Assembly: GCF_005938385.1 (NCBI RefSeq)
Contig: NZ_VCRA01000019.1
Coordinates: forward strand, 1 to 64,000
Direction: 5' to 3'
Origin: Paenibacillus mesophilus
Lineage (GTDB): Bacteria > Bacillota > Bacilli > Paenibacillales > NBRC-103111
DNA: 64,000 nucleotides
Part shown: one piece after another, positions 32,997-41,581 of the stretch
Layout: each line of letters starts with the position of its first letter
Numbering within the stretch: position 1 is the stretch's first letter
Translations under genes and position numbers: made by a program
The notes under the pieces: generated by a model
Told to the model about the DNA's origin: nothing
Databases searched by the model: none
Seen by the model: only the letters and a program-made list of their open reading frames with translations

Positions 32997-33881
32997 CTAT
33001 CGAACCAGATCGATAAACCGGCTTGCGGTAATCGACAGCGGCATATTGCGCATCGTCATGAACCCGACACGAGAGGGCGGCAGCCGTACGTCCAACCGTA
33101 TCTCGAAAAGAGAGCCCTCCTCCAGTTCCTTCGCAACAAACTCCCGGGTCACGTAAGAGATTCCGAGTCCTTTCCTCGCAAACTCGATGAGCAGATCGAC
33201 GCTTCCGACCTCGATTTGAGGTTTCAGCGTATAGCCGTAGCTTTGAAATAATTCCGTAATGGCCATTCGTGCCCGGCTATTGCGCGAGAATAAAATAACC
33301 GGGTGTTCCAGCAGCCTATCCAGTGTCAGAACCGCGTCCTTAAGCCCGGCATAACGGGCTCCCGCCACAAAACAATCCTGCAGCTGGATACTCTCTCTTA
33401 CGTCAAGCTGCGGATCGACGATAGGCAGGCGGACGACGCCCAGATCGATTCTGCCTTCTTTCAAGAAAGCTATGATTTCCGGTGTCGTGCCATGATTCAG
33501 GTGAAGCCGGATACCCGGATGCTTCTGAAGAAAGTGTTCCAGGTACGGAAGCAGGTAATGCTTGAACAGCGAATCGCTTCCGCCGATCCGCAGCTCGCCG
33601 CTGTCCAAATTTTTAAGTGCGGCCATTTTTTCTTCGGCCAGCGTGATCAAGATATGAGACCGCTCGATATAGGAATATAGAACGGCGCCTTCATGCGTCA
33701 GCGATACGCCTTTGGGATTCCGGTAAAACACCGTGATGCCGAGTCTGTCCTCCAGCTGTTTGATGGCGTGGCTCACGCTCGGCTGGGTGAGGAACAAAGC
33801 TTTGGCAGCCTGCGTCAAGCTGCCTGTCTTCGCGGCCCAATAAAACACTTTGTACAATTCGTAGTTATTACCCATAGACAT
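32997..33881 (-). CDS. LysR family transcriptional regulator
   Basis: 294 aa; CAGGAGC 8 nt upstream of the ATG. N-terminal winged HTH (YELYKVFYWAAKTGSLTQAAKALFLTQPSVSHAIKQLEDRLGITVFYRNPKGVSLTHEG) and a C-terminal periplasmic-binding-protein-like effector domain (GELRIGGSDSLFKHYLLPYLEHFLQKHPGI). Divergent from zwf-tkt-tal with 158 bp between start codons, the classic arrangement for a regulator of the divergent operon. The inducer cannot be predicted. Confidence 0.9.
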   Translation of the reverse strand: MSMGNNYELYKVFYWAAKTGSLTQAAKALFLTQPSVSHAIKQLEDRLGITVFYRNPKGVSLTHEGAVLYSYIERSHILITLAEEKMAALKNLDSGELRIGGSDSLFKHYLLPYLEHFLQKHPGIRLHLNHGTTPEIIAFLKEGRIDLGVVRLPIVDPQLDVRESIQLQDCFVAGARYAGLKDAVLTLDRLLEHPVILFSRNSRARMAITELFQSYGYTLKPQIEVGSVDLLIEFARKGLGISYVTREFVAKELEEGSLFEIRLDVRLPPSRVGFMTMRNMPLSITASRFIDLVR

Positions 33882-34039
33882 GGTCTATAGCTCCTGTGAA
33901 ATATATTAATTACTTACATGCATACGATTCGTATTATAGTGGAACTGCGAGCAACAATCCAGAGTTTCCGGATCGGGAAGCAGCCATGCCGCAGCTGCGG
34001 ACGATCGATCAACTATAGACTGCCGGGAGGAGAAAGGAA

Positions 34040-35566
34040 ATGGAGCCGACCACGTTTATTTTGTTTGGAGCGACAGGAGATTTGGCCAAAAGGAAAATTT
34101 ATCCTGCCTTGTATAATTTGTTTGTCGATAATTTGCTGCCGCAATCCTTCTTCTTGATCGGTCTCGGAAGAAGAGAATGGTCCGATGAGACGTTTCAGGC
34201 CAATGTCGAGCGGTCCATCCGCGAGTTTTCCAGACGCGAAGCGGAGGATCCCGCGCTCCTGAAACCGTTCTTGCGCCTATTCCGTTATTGCGTACTGGAT
34301 GCCGGACGCCAGGAAGATTACCGGAAACTGCTGCAGATGATCGAACAACGGGAACAAGAGCTACGCCTTGCGCCGAACCGTCTGTTTTATTTGTCCGTCG
34401 GTCCGGAATTTTTCGAAACGATCGCAGCCAATATCCAAGAAAGCGGACTCGGTTCCGCGGACGGCTGGAAGCGTCTTGTGATCGAGAAGCCTTTTGGCCA
34501 TGATCTGCAATCGGCCCGGGATTTGAACCGGAAACTGAACAAGGCTTTTGCGGAGCATGAAATTTTCCGGATCGATCATTATCTCGGCAAGCCGATTGTC
34601 CAGAAGCTGGAGGTGCTGCATCAGACCGATCCGATCCTTCGGGAATTGTGGACCGGCCGCCGCATTGCCAATGTGCAGATTACGGCGGGCGAAACCGTAG
34701 GTGTCGAGGAAAGAGCGGGCTATTACGATCATGCCGGCGCTGTCAGAGACATGTTCCAAAACCATATGCTGCAATTGCTTATGATGCTGGCGGTTCACTT
34801 TCCGAACGACAGTGCGGACGAGATGTCGCGCGTAAAGAAGAGAAAGGTGATGGAAGCCCTTAGACCGCTGCGAAAACAAGATGTGGTCGAGAGCGTGATC
34901 CGCGGGCAATACACGGCCGGAACGATTCAAGGAACACCGGTAACCGGCTATACTTCCGAACCGGGTATTGCACAACAATCGATGAACGATACGTTTATTG
35001 CCGCCAAATTGCGGATCGACGATTCCTTCTGGGACGGAGTTCCTTTCTATATCCGAACAGGCAAAAGAATGAGGGAGAAGTCCACCCGGATCGTGATCGA
35101 GTTCAAGGACGCCTTGATGCCATCATTCGCAGCAAAAAGCGGCAGCAAAGCGCCTAACCTTCTAGTCTTTGAGATTGGCCCCAAGGAAGGAATTTCGCTG
35201 CGATTCCATAAGAAGGATGCTCCGCATACCGAAGAGTTCGAGCCCGTTCATGTCGACTTGACTGCAAATCGCGGCGACGTCCAGGAAGCTTACGAAAATT
35301 TGATTTGCGATGCTTTGCGTGGAGACCCTAGGTTTTTCGCCCATTGGGACGAAGTCGAATTGTCTTGGGTATGGGTCCAACCGATTCTGGAAGCATTCGA
35401 GGACAATCTCGTTCCGCTTCGCTTGTATGAAGCGGGCTCCTACGGACCGGCTGAATCCGACGTGCTACTGGCGGAGGACGGCTATCATTGGTGGTTCGAT
35501 ACCAAGACAGAACAAGAATCCAACACAAAAGAAGGGGAACCTTATGCCTATCACACAAACTATTGA
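34040..35566 (+). CDS. zwf: Glucose-6-phosphate 1-dehydrogenase
   Basis: 508 aa, usual length. First step of the oxidative pentose phosphate pathway: glucose 6-phosphate plus NADP to 6-phosphogluconolactone and NADPH. NADP fingerprint GATGDLAKRK (10-19), substrate/active-site motif RIDHYLGK (177-184) and EKPFGHDL (149-156). A GGAGGAGAAAGG site precedes the ATG. First gene of a zwf-tkt-tal operon; its 3' end overlaps the start of tkt by 23 nt. The C-terminus (WWFDTKTEQESNTKEG...) is slightly extended by the overlap. Confidence 0.95.
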   Translation: MEPTTFILFGATGDLAKRKIYPALYNLFVDNLLPQSFFLIGLGRREWSDETFQANVERSIREFSRREAEDPALLKPFLRLFRYCVLDAGRQEDYRKLLQMIEQREQELRLAPNRLFYLSVGPEFFETIAANIQESGLGSADGWKRLVIEKPFGHDLQSARDLNRKLNKAFAEHEIFRIDHYLGKPIVQKLEVLHQTDPILRELWTGRRIANVQITAGETVGVEERAGYYDHAGAVRDMFQNHMLQLLMMLAVHFPNDSADEMSRVKKRKVMEALRPLRKQDVVESVIRGQYTAGTIQGTPVTGYTSEPGIAQQSMNDTFIAAKLRIDDSFWDGVPFYIRTGKRMREKSTRIVIEFKDALMPSFAAKSGSKAPNLLVFEIGPKEGISLRFHKKDAPHTEEFEPVHVDLTANRGDVQEAYENLICDALRGDPRFFAHWDEVELSWVWVQPILEAFEDNLVPLRLYEAGSYGPAESDVLLAEDGYHWWFDTKTEQESNTKEGEPYAYHTNY

Positions 35567-37538
35567 TCAGTTGGCCGTCGATACGATCCGGACTTTGTCC
35601 ATCGACGCCATCAACAGTGCCAATTCCGGTCATCCGGGGCTGCCTATGGGAGCTGCGCCGATGGCGTACGCCCTTTGGTCCAAGCTGCTGAATCACAATC
35701 CCGGTCATGCTAAATGGTTTAACCGCGACCGCTTCGTACTGTCGGCAGGTCACGGCTCGGCCTTGCTGTACAGCTTGCTGCATTTGTCCGGTTACGATGT
35801 GTCGATTGACGATTTGAAGCATTTCCGCAAGCTGAACAGCAAGACGCCGGGACATCCCGAATACGGGCACACAGATGGGGTGGATGCGACAACGGGACCT
35901 TTGGGACAAGGGATTGCAATGGCTGTCGGGATGGCGATGGCCGAAGCGCATTTGGCCGCGAAGTTCAATCAAGCCGGGTTCCCGGTTGTCGATCATTATA
36001 CGTATGCGCTTGTCGGGGACGGCTGCTTGATGGAAGGGATCTCTTACGAGGCGATGTCCATGGCGGGACATATGAAGCTCGGCAAATTGATCGTCTTGTA
36101 CGATTCCAACGATATTTCCCTCGACGGTGATCTGAACCTTTCCTTTGGGGAAAATATGCAAAAAAGAGCCGAATCGGCTCATTGGGAATATATACGGGTA
36201 GAAGACGGCAATGACGTTGCGCGTATTGCCGAAGCGATTGCGGCAGCCAAACAAAACGGATCCCAGCCGACTCTCATCGAAGTTCGGACGATTATCGGGT
36301 ACGGCAGCAAAGTAGCGGGAACGAACAAGGCACACGGCGTTCCGCTCGGCAAAGATGAGGCGAAAGCGACCAAGAACGTATATGGCTGGCAGTACGAGGA
36401 AGAGTTTACCGTTCCGGAAGAAGTCAAAGCTCATTTCCGCCGGCTTATGCAAGAGGGCGAGGCCAAGGAACAACAATGGAACAAATTGTTCGCTTCCTAT
36501 AAAGACCAACATCCATCGCTCGGCACGGAACTTGAGCAGGCGATCGACGGCTCCGTGCTGTTGGATGCCGCAGATATTGTTACGTTCGACACTTCCAAAG
36601 CGATTTCCACCCGCGTAGCAAGCGGGGAAGCTATCAACCGTTACGTGAAAACCGTTCCGTCCATTTTTGGCGGAAGCGCGGATTTATCGCATTCGACGAT
36701 GACGGACATCGGCAAAGAGCAAACGTTCGCCGTCGACTCTTATTCGGGCCGCAATATTTACTTCGGCGTCCGGGAGCATGCGATGGGCGCGGCGGGGAAC
36801 GGCATGGCTTTGCATGGCGGCGTAAAACCGTTCGTCAGTACGTTCTTCGTATTCAGCGACTATTTGCGTCCGTCCATCCGGTTGGCGGCGCTGCAGAAGC
36901 TGCCTGTCATTTATGTATTTACCCATGATTCGATTGCAGTCGGGGAAGACGGACCTACGCATGAGCCGATCGAGCATTTGGCCGCCCTGCGCTCCATCCC
37001 GGGGCTTACGGTCATCCGACCGACCGATGCCAATGAAACGGCTAGCGCATGGGCGTACGCTTTGCGGCAGCAAGAAGGCCCGGTAGCCCTCGTGCTGAGC
37101 AGACAAAATCTGCCTGTATATGAAGCGACCAAGGCCAATATCGACAAGGTGGCGAAAGGAGCTTATGTTCTGGCCGAAACGAACGATCAGCCGGATCTGA
37201 TTCTGATCGGAACCGGATCCGAGGTTTCGCTGGCCGTCCATGCCAAAGCGGAGCTGGAGCGTGACAACATCTCCGTTCGCGTGGTCGCCATGCCGTGCAG
37301 AGAGCTGTTCGATCGGCAGCCCGAGGCTTACAAGCAAAGCATTTTACCAACATCCGTCTCGAAACGGATCGCCATCGAAGCGGGAATATCGCTAGGATGG
37401 GATCGTTACACGGGTCTCGGCGGAAAAGTATTGGCAATCGATACGTTCGGCGCTTCGGGACCTGGAAATGAGGTAATGGAATATTTCGGCTTCTCCATAT
37501 ATAATGTAGTTCGTCAGGCAAAAGAGTTACTGCGGTAA
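35544..37538 (+). CDS. tkt: Transketolase
   Basis: 664 aa from ATG 35544 (GAAGGGG at 35531-35537), inside the end of zwf; the longer in-frame ORF upstream is zwf sequence in another frame. Transfers two-carbon units between sugar phosphates with thiamine diphosphate. N-terminal INSANSGHPGLPMG, ThDP motif GDGCLMEGISYEA...NDISLDG, and C-terminal half with FVFSDYLRPSIRLAAL, THDSIAVGEDGPTHEP, RPTDANE and GSEVSLA. All usual domains (PP, Pyr, C-terminal) are complete. Confidence 0.95.
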   Translation: MPITQTIDQLAVDTIRTLSIDAINSANSGHPGLPMGAAPMAYALWSKLLNHNPGHAKWFNRDRFVLSAGHGSALLYSLLHLSGYDVSIDDLKHFRKLNSKTPGHPEYGHTDGVDATTGPLGQGIAMAVGMAMAEAHLAAKFNQAGFPVVDHYTYALVGDGCLMEGISYEAMSMAGHMKLGKLIVLYDSNDISLDGDLNLSFGENMQKRAESAHWEYIRVEDGNDVARIAEAIAAAKQNGSQPTLIEVRTIIGYGSKVAGTNKAHGVPLGKDEAKATKNVYGWQYEEEFTVPEEVKAHFRRLMQEGEAKEQQWNKLFASYKDQHPSLGTELEQAIDGSVLLDAADIVTFDTSKAISTRVASGEAINRYVKTVPSIFGGSADLSHSTMTDIGKEQTFAVDSYSGRNIYFGVREHAMGAAGNGMALHGGVKPFVSTFFVFSDYLRPSIRLAALQKLPVIYVFTHDSIAVGEDGPTHEPIEHLAALRSIPGLTVIRPTDANETASAWAYALRQQEGPVALVLSRQNLPVYEATKANIDKVAKGAYVLAETNDQPDLILIGTGSEVSLAVHAKAELERDNISVRVVAMPCRELFDRQPEAYKQSILPTSVSKRIAIEAGISLGWDRYTGLGGKVLAIDTFGASGPGNEVMEYFGFSIYNVVRQAKELLR

Positions 37539-37574
37539 CCAGCCCTAAACCAAAACAAACGGAGGTAGTACCCA

Positions 37575-38240
37575 ATGAAATTTTTTATCGATACGGCAAA
37601 CTTGGCAGACATCAAAAAAGCGTATAAAATCGGCGTCTTGTCCGGCGTTACGACGAATCCGTCGCTGGTTGCCAAAGAAGGCGTGAAATTCGAAGACCGC
37701 ATTGCCGAGATTTTGCGGGAAGTGCCAGAGGTTGAATCCGTCTCGGCCGAAGTAACCCCGGATGCGGAAACCGCCGAAGAAATGATCGCGCAAGCGAACG
37801 AATTGATCAAAATCAATAATTATGACAAAAACATTACGATCAAGCTTCCGATGACGCTGGAAGGGTTGGAGGCTTGCCGTTACTTGTCCAAAAAAGGCGT
37901 GAAAACCAATGTGACCTTGATTTTCACCGTAAACCAGGCGCTGTTGGCCGCTCGCGCAGGCGCAACCTATGTATCGCCGTTCCTCGGCCGTTTGGATGAC
38001 ATCTCGGAAGACGGCGTTCAATTGGTTGCCAAAGTCGCGGAATTATTCCGTACGCATAACCTGGATGCGCAAATCATCGCGGCATCTGTCCGTCATCCGG
38101 ATCACGTGACTCGAGTGGCGATGGCAGGCGCACATATCGCAACGATTCCGTTCTCCGTTATCGAACAAATTTCGAAGCACCCGCTGACCGATCAAGGGAT
38201 CGCGAAATTCGCCGCCGACTGGAAAAAAGCGGTTCAATAA
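37575..38240 (+). CDS. tal: Transaldolase, small TalC/FSA-like type
   Basis: 221 aa, the short class typical of Firmicutes. N-terminus MKFFIDTANLADIKKA, GVTTNPSLVAKEG, KLPMT (with the Schiff-base lysine expected here), the core GVKTNVTLIFTVNQALLAARAGATYVSPFLGRLDD and IIAASVRHPDHV. Transfers dihydroxyacetone units between sedoheptulose 7-phosphate and glyceraldehyde 3-phosphate; related proteins act as fructose 6-phosphate aldolases. GGAGGT lies upstream of the ATG. Last gene of the zwf-tkt-tal operon. Confidence 0.93.
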   Translation: MKFFIDTANLADIKKAYKIGVLSGVTTNPSLVAKEGVKFEDRIAEILREVPEVESVSAEVTPDAETAEEMIAQANELIKINNYDKNITIKLPMTLEGLEACRYLSKKGVKTNVTLIFTVNQALLAARAGATYVSPFLGRLDDISEDGVQLVAKVAELFRTHNLDAQIIAASVRHPDHVTRVAMAGAHIATIPFSVIEQISKHPLTDQGIAKFAADWKKAVQ

Positions 38241-38261
38241 AAATAGGTTTGCTTCACCTGG

Positions 38262-38289
38262 AGCCGCGATTCTCGCGGCTTTTTTTTTG
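38262..38289 (+). terminator. Terminator of zwf-tkt-tal
   Basis: AGCCGCGA (38262-38269), loop TTC, TCGCGGCT (38273-38280), then T9. Confidence 0.92.
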
Positions 38290-38461
38290 CACTCGGGCGA
38301 ATCTTCGGCATGGAGATCCTGCAAGCAGATAGACTCGGACTATACCATCAAGTATGTTTATTCGGAGATCAGCGTAGCTGTGTGAAAAATTAATTAAAAA
38401 CTATATATCGTAAGAACCACCGTGCTATTCTAGCATTACGGGAAGGGAAGACCGTTTTACA

Positions 38462-39325
38462 TTGAAATGGCATAAGGTGGGAACTGACGTGGGGAAGCCG
38501 CAATCTTGGGAATCATGCGATGAGGATATCAGGCGATTTGTGTTAAAGCTCGTGGAGCGGTTGAGAAAGGAGCTTGACGATAGGCTGGAAGGCGTCTACC
38601 TTCACGGATCGCTGGCGACGGGCAGCTATTATCGGCCGAAGAGCGACTTCGATATGATAGTGGTTGCAGATGGCAAGCTGGAAGCAGGACTTGCCGAGTC
38701 GGTCGGCATCGCAATCGCGGAGGAGGCTGAGACGAGACCTACTGTCGGCAATGTCGAGCTTAGTGTCATAACGGCCGACACGGCTAGGCAAGTCCCGAAG
38801 GCGATGCCTTACGAAGTGCATTACAGCACGAATTGGCACGAGAAGATTATGAACCGCGAAGTGGATTACGACGGCGAACGCACGGATCCCGACTTGCTCT
38901 CCCATTTGACCTATGTGGCGAAACGCGGCATTTGTTTGTACGGCAAACCGATTCGTGAAGTATTCAGCACCGTCGAATGGCTTCATTTTATGGAGTCGGT
39001 CCTGGACGACTTTACTTGGATCGTTGAAGACGATCATATCGTGGAGACGCCGTTCTACGGCGTACTGAATATTTGCCGCGTATTGCAGCTTACGAGTGAA
39101 GACGGAGAAAACGTCTACAGCAAGGATGAAGGCGGGGAATGGGGACTTAGCCATCTGCCGGAGCAGTTTCATCCGATCATCCGGCAAGCGCTCGATATGT
39201 ATCGTTCTTCGGAGCCCGTATCCGAGGAGCAGCGGAGGCGGGGCGGCAAGGAGTGGGACGAAGCCGCTCTGCACGCTTTCCGGGATTATGCCAAGTTCAT
39301 AATGGATCGGAAGGGAAGGCATTAA
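38462..39325 (+). CDS. Nucleotidyltransferase with DUF4111 (aminoglycoside adenylyltransferase-like)
   Basis: 287 aa from TTG 38462; a GTG at 38489 preceded by AAGGTGG is an equally good start. The Pol-beta-type nucleotidyltransferase signature GSLATGSYYRPKSDFD (GS...D-D) sits at about 50-65, followed by the DUF4111 C-terminal helical domain (PYEVHYSTNWHEKI, LTYVAKRGICLYGKPIREVF, YGVLNICRVLQLT). This is the ANT(9)/AadA-like architecture that adenylylates spectinomycin or streptomycin. Many chromosomal homologues do not confer resistance. Its terminator has been duplicated by a mobile-element insertion. Confidence 0.85.
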   Translation: MKWHKVGTDVGKPQSWESCDEDIRRFVLKLVERLRKELDDRLEGVYLHGSLATGSYYRPKSDFDMIVVADGKLEAGLAESVGIAIAEEAETRPTVGNVELSVITADTARQVPKAMPYEVHYSTNWHEKIMNREVDYDGERTDPDLLSHLTYVAKRGICLYGKPIREVFSTVEWLHFMESVLDDFTWIVEDDHIVETPFYGVLNICRVLQLTSEDGENVYSKDEGGEWGLSHLPEQFHPIIRQALDMYRSSEPVSEEQRRRGGKEWDEAALHAFRDYAKFIMDRKGRH

Positions 39326-39343
39326 GAAGACTTTCCGCGTTAA

Positions 39344-39365
39344 GGGGACGATCTCGATCGTCCCC
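39344..39365 (+). repeat. Left copy of duplicated 22-bp palindrome (terminator stem)
   Basis: Arm GGGGACGATC, two-base loop TC, arm GATCGTCCCC. Identical to 39536-39557. This copy lost the T-tract because the mobile element follows directly. Confidence 0.85.
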
Positions 39366-39535
39366 TCAGGCTGTCGAGAAACCCCCGATTTTTTCAAGGG
39401 CGATTAAAAAGAACATTTTTCACATCATAACGTGGCTCTCAGATCGTTTTAAATCGATTTTTCTTGTTTGAGACGAGAGTCACCACATAAAAAAATAAAG
39501 TGCGAAATGCCCATTAGACTTTATCGACACTCTGA
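39366..39535. mobile_element. 170-bp MITE-like element, IS1182-type target duplication
   Basis: Ends are inverted repeats of 16 bp with three mismatches: TCAGGCTGTCGAGAAA (39366-39381) and, on the opposite strand, TCAGAGTGTCGATAAA (complement of 39520-39535). No transposase is encoded. It is bracketed by identical 22-bp palindromes, as if insertion duplicated a whole terminator stem. Large palindromic target duplications are reported for IS1182-family elements, so a non-autonomous relative is a reasonable guess, but the family is inferred. Confidence 0.65.
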
Positions 39536-39566
39536 GGGGACGATCTCGATCGTCCCCTTTTTTTTT
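39536..39566 (+). terminator. Right copy of the palindrome, functional terminator
   Basis: Same 10-bp stem (39536-39557) followed by T9. Without the 170-bp element this is the terminator of the nucleotidyltransferase gene. Confidence 0.85.
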
Positions 39567-39601
39567 GCCGGTGCAGCCAGCAGACGAAACGGACAGCAGC
39601 T

Positions 39602-40195
39602 TCATTCACTGCCATTCGTTAATTTGCTCTGGATCAGTTTCACTTGTTTTTTTACCGTTTCTACGGATTTATGCAGCTTCTTCGCGATTTGCGTTTTGCT
39701 TAACCCTTGTTTCTTCAAATCATAAACTTCCCGTTCCGTAGGGGTCAATATTTTCAGCTTGCGTTCCTTACGAAGTTCGGCCGTCAGAACGCTCGAGACG
39801 TCGGAGTGCAGACTGACCTTCCCGGCATATGCCTCCCGTACCGCTTGGGGAATGTCCCTGTAAGACGTTTTGGTCATATAATTGACAGCCCCTAGATCAA
39901 ACGATTCCAGTATGATTTCCGTATCTTCGCAGGAAGTGAGCATAATCAATTTATCTATGCCGAGGTCCGACAATTTGCTTGCAACCTGAAGCCCGCATAA
40001 ATTATCGGCGTCCTCGGAAAGCTGCAAATCGATCAATACTACGTCTACGGTCGAATTAGTGATGCCGTCCGTCGCATCTTCCATCGTGAAGGCTTGTTTG
40101 ACTACGGCGATATCGTTCTCTTTCTCGATATATTCGGTTAAATATTTCATCCAAACCGGATCGTCTTCCACGATCATAAGTTTAATTTTGACCAT
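39602..40195 (-). CDS. Response regulator, receiver plus LuxR-type HTH
   Basis: 197 aa. Receiver domain with acidic pair VEDD, phospho-acceptor Asp in VVLIDLQL (about residue 56), Thr/Ser in IMLTSCED and Lys in YMTKTSYRD. C-terminal LuxR/GerE HTH (LTPTEREVYDLKKQGLSKTQIAKKLHKSVETVKKQVKLIQSKL). Its start overlaps the end of the kinase gene by 14 nt, so the two form a two-component pair. Confidence 0.9.
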   Translation of the reverse strand: MVKIKLMIVEDDPVWMKYLTEYIEKENDIAVVKQAFTMEDATDGITNSTVDVVLIDLQLSEDADNLCGLQVASKLSDLGIDKLIMLTSCEDTEIILESFDLGAVNYMTKTSYRDIPQAVREAYAGKVSLHSDVSSVLTAELRKERKLKILTPTEREVYDLKKQGLSKTQIAKKLHKSVETVKKQVKLIQSKLTNGSE

Positions 40196-41570
40196 AAGCC
40201 ACCTTTTCGTGATGAATCGGATGGGCTGGTGGGATTACGGAAACAGATCGTATTCTTTTCATCGGAAATGCCAATGTGAATGTGGTTCCTTGCTCCAAAT
40301 GGCTTTTGACCGTAATAGAGCCGCCGTGCTTCTGCATGACGTTATAGCAGTATGTCAATCCGAGTCCGTAATTCCCTGCCTTTCCTTTAGTCGTATAAAA
40401 CGGATCGAACACCAATACCCGGTTGTCCTTCTCAATCCCCTTTCCGCTGTCCGTAATATCGAGGTAAGCGTTCCTGCGCGTGCGGTATGTTTTAAATAAA
40501 AGAGTCCCGCCGTCGTTCATGGCTTCCAGGGCGTTGTTGATCAAGTTTACGCAAGTTTCCTGTATGTGCACGGGGTCTCCGAAAATTTGTAGGTCAACGT
40601 CATATTGCCGTACAATCTCGGTTCCCTTGGAATCCAGGTGAGGCTTGAGCAAATGAAGGGCTTGCTCTATGCAATGGGTAAACCAAAATTCGGATTCCTT
40701 GAGCTCCATAATGTCGAGTTTCTTCTGAATTCGCGAGGAAAGCTCCAATACATGCTTGGTCGAATGCAAGATAAAGTCAATATCCTCATGGGGACCGCTC
40801 CAATTTTCCGGCACGATGTCCTTTACCCGATTCGCCAAAAGGTCGATTTTGGCGATTTCATTTTTGATGGCATGGTTGAGCAGCATCGTTCCGGACGTAA
40901 CGGCTCTCATCGTATGATCGCGCCGCTGCTTCTCCACCCGGACTTGGACGCCGAGGAAGCCGTATCGAATGGCTATGTAGACGAATAACAAAAATTGCAC
41001 TCCGATAATCCAAGGATTGTAATTCCACACTCCGGCAATCCCGAACGCCTCCAGCAAAATATTCGTTACGAGTGCAAACGAAGTCATAGGCACTACTACG
41101 ACGGAGGTCCATATTTTTTGGCGTTTGATAGCCGGCCGTTTTTCCCGCCATGTCGAATAGATCATCAAAATGTTGGACCAGACAATATAGGGTGTGACCC
41201 AAAGCGCCAAAACTTTATAATCGGCTTTGAATTCGGGATAAATCGGATACAGAAAATACATGGCAATGACCGGTATGAAGAACAGCAGCTTGCACAACCC
41301 TTTTTGCAAAGGAGTTCTTAAAAGATCCGAAAAGACAACGCCGAATATGAGAATCGAATAAGACGTTCCATAGTGTCCGACCGACGATAAAAATCCGTCA
41401 AGAAGCAGAATCCAAGGAGAACGGTCCAGCTCGTGGCCGAGAAGAACGGTTAAGCCGCCGCATCCTCCGCAAAAAGCCACGATGCAGGTCCAGCGAATTT
41501 TCTCGTTCTTGGGGTCTGCGAAAAAAAGTATCAAACAGATCAACCAGAGCGCAGCCCACAATACAACCAT
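40182..41570 (-). CDS. Membrane sensor histidine kinase
   Basis: 462 aa. Six or seven N-terminal transmembrane helices (about 1-215), similar in layout to the 7TM histidine-kinase sensor region. An H-box-like sequence LLNHAIKNEIAKI (about 231-243) carries the presumed phospho-His, an atypical H-box. The ATPase domain has NLINNALEAM (N-box), DITDSGKGI, FDPFYTTKGKAGNYGLGLTYC and GTTFTLAFP. The signal may be a membrane or lipophilic stimulus. It lies between a hydrolase gene (11 nt upstream) and its response regulator. Confidence 0.88.
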   Translation of the reverse strand: MVVLWAALWLICLILFFADPKNEKIRWTCIVAFCGGCGGLTVLLGHELDRSPWILLLDGFLSSVGHYGTSYSILIFGVVFSDLLRTPLQKGLCKLLFFIPVIAMYFLYPIYPEFKADYKVLALWVTPYIVWSNILMIYSTWREKRPAIKRQKIWTSVVVVPMTSFALVTNILLEAFGIAGVWNYNPWIIGVQFLLFVYIAIRYGFLGVQVRVEKQRRDHTMRAVTSGTMLLNHAIKNEIAKIDLLANRVKDIVPENWSGPHEDIDFILHSTKHVLELSSRIQKKLDIMELKESEFWFTHCIEQALHLLKPHLDSKGTEIVRQYDVDLQIFGDPVHIQETCVNLINNALEAMNDGGTLLFKTYRTRRNAYLDITDSGKGIEKDNRVLVFDPFYTTKGKAGNYGLGLTYCYNVMQKHGGSITVKSHLEQGTTFTLAFPMKRIRSVSVIPPAHPIHHEKVAYGQN

Positions 41571-41581
41571 ATCTCACACCT

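Noticed and set aside
35310..35543. N-terminal extension of transketolase upstream of 35544
   Set aside because: It is zwf coding sequence read in another frame; the ribosome binding site and family N-terminus fix the start at 35544.
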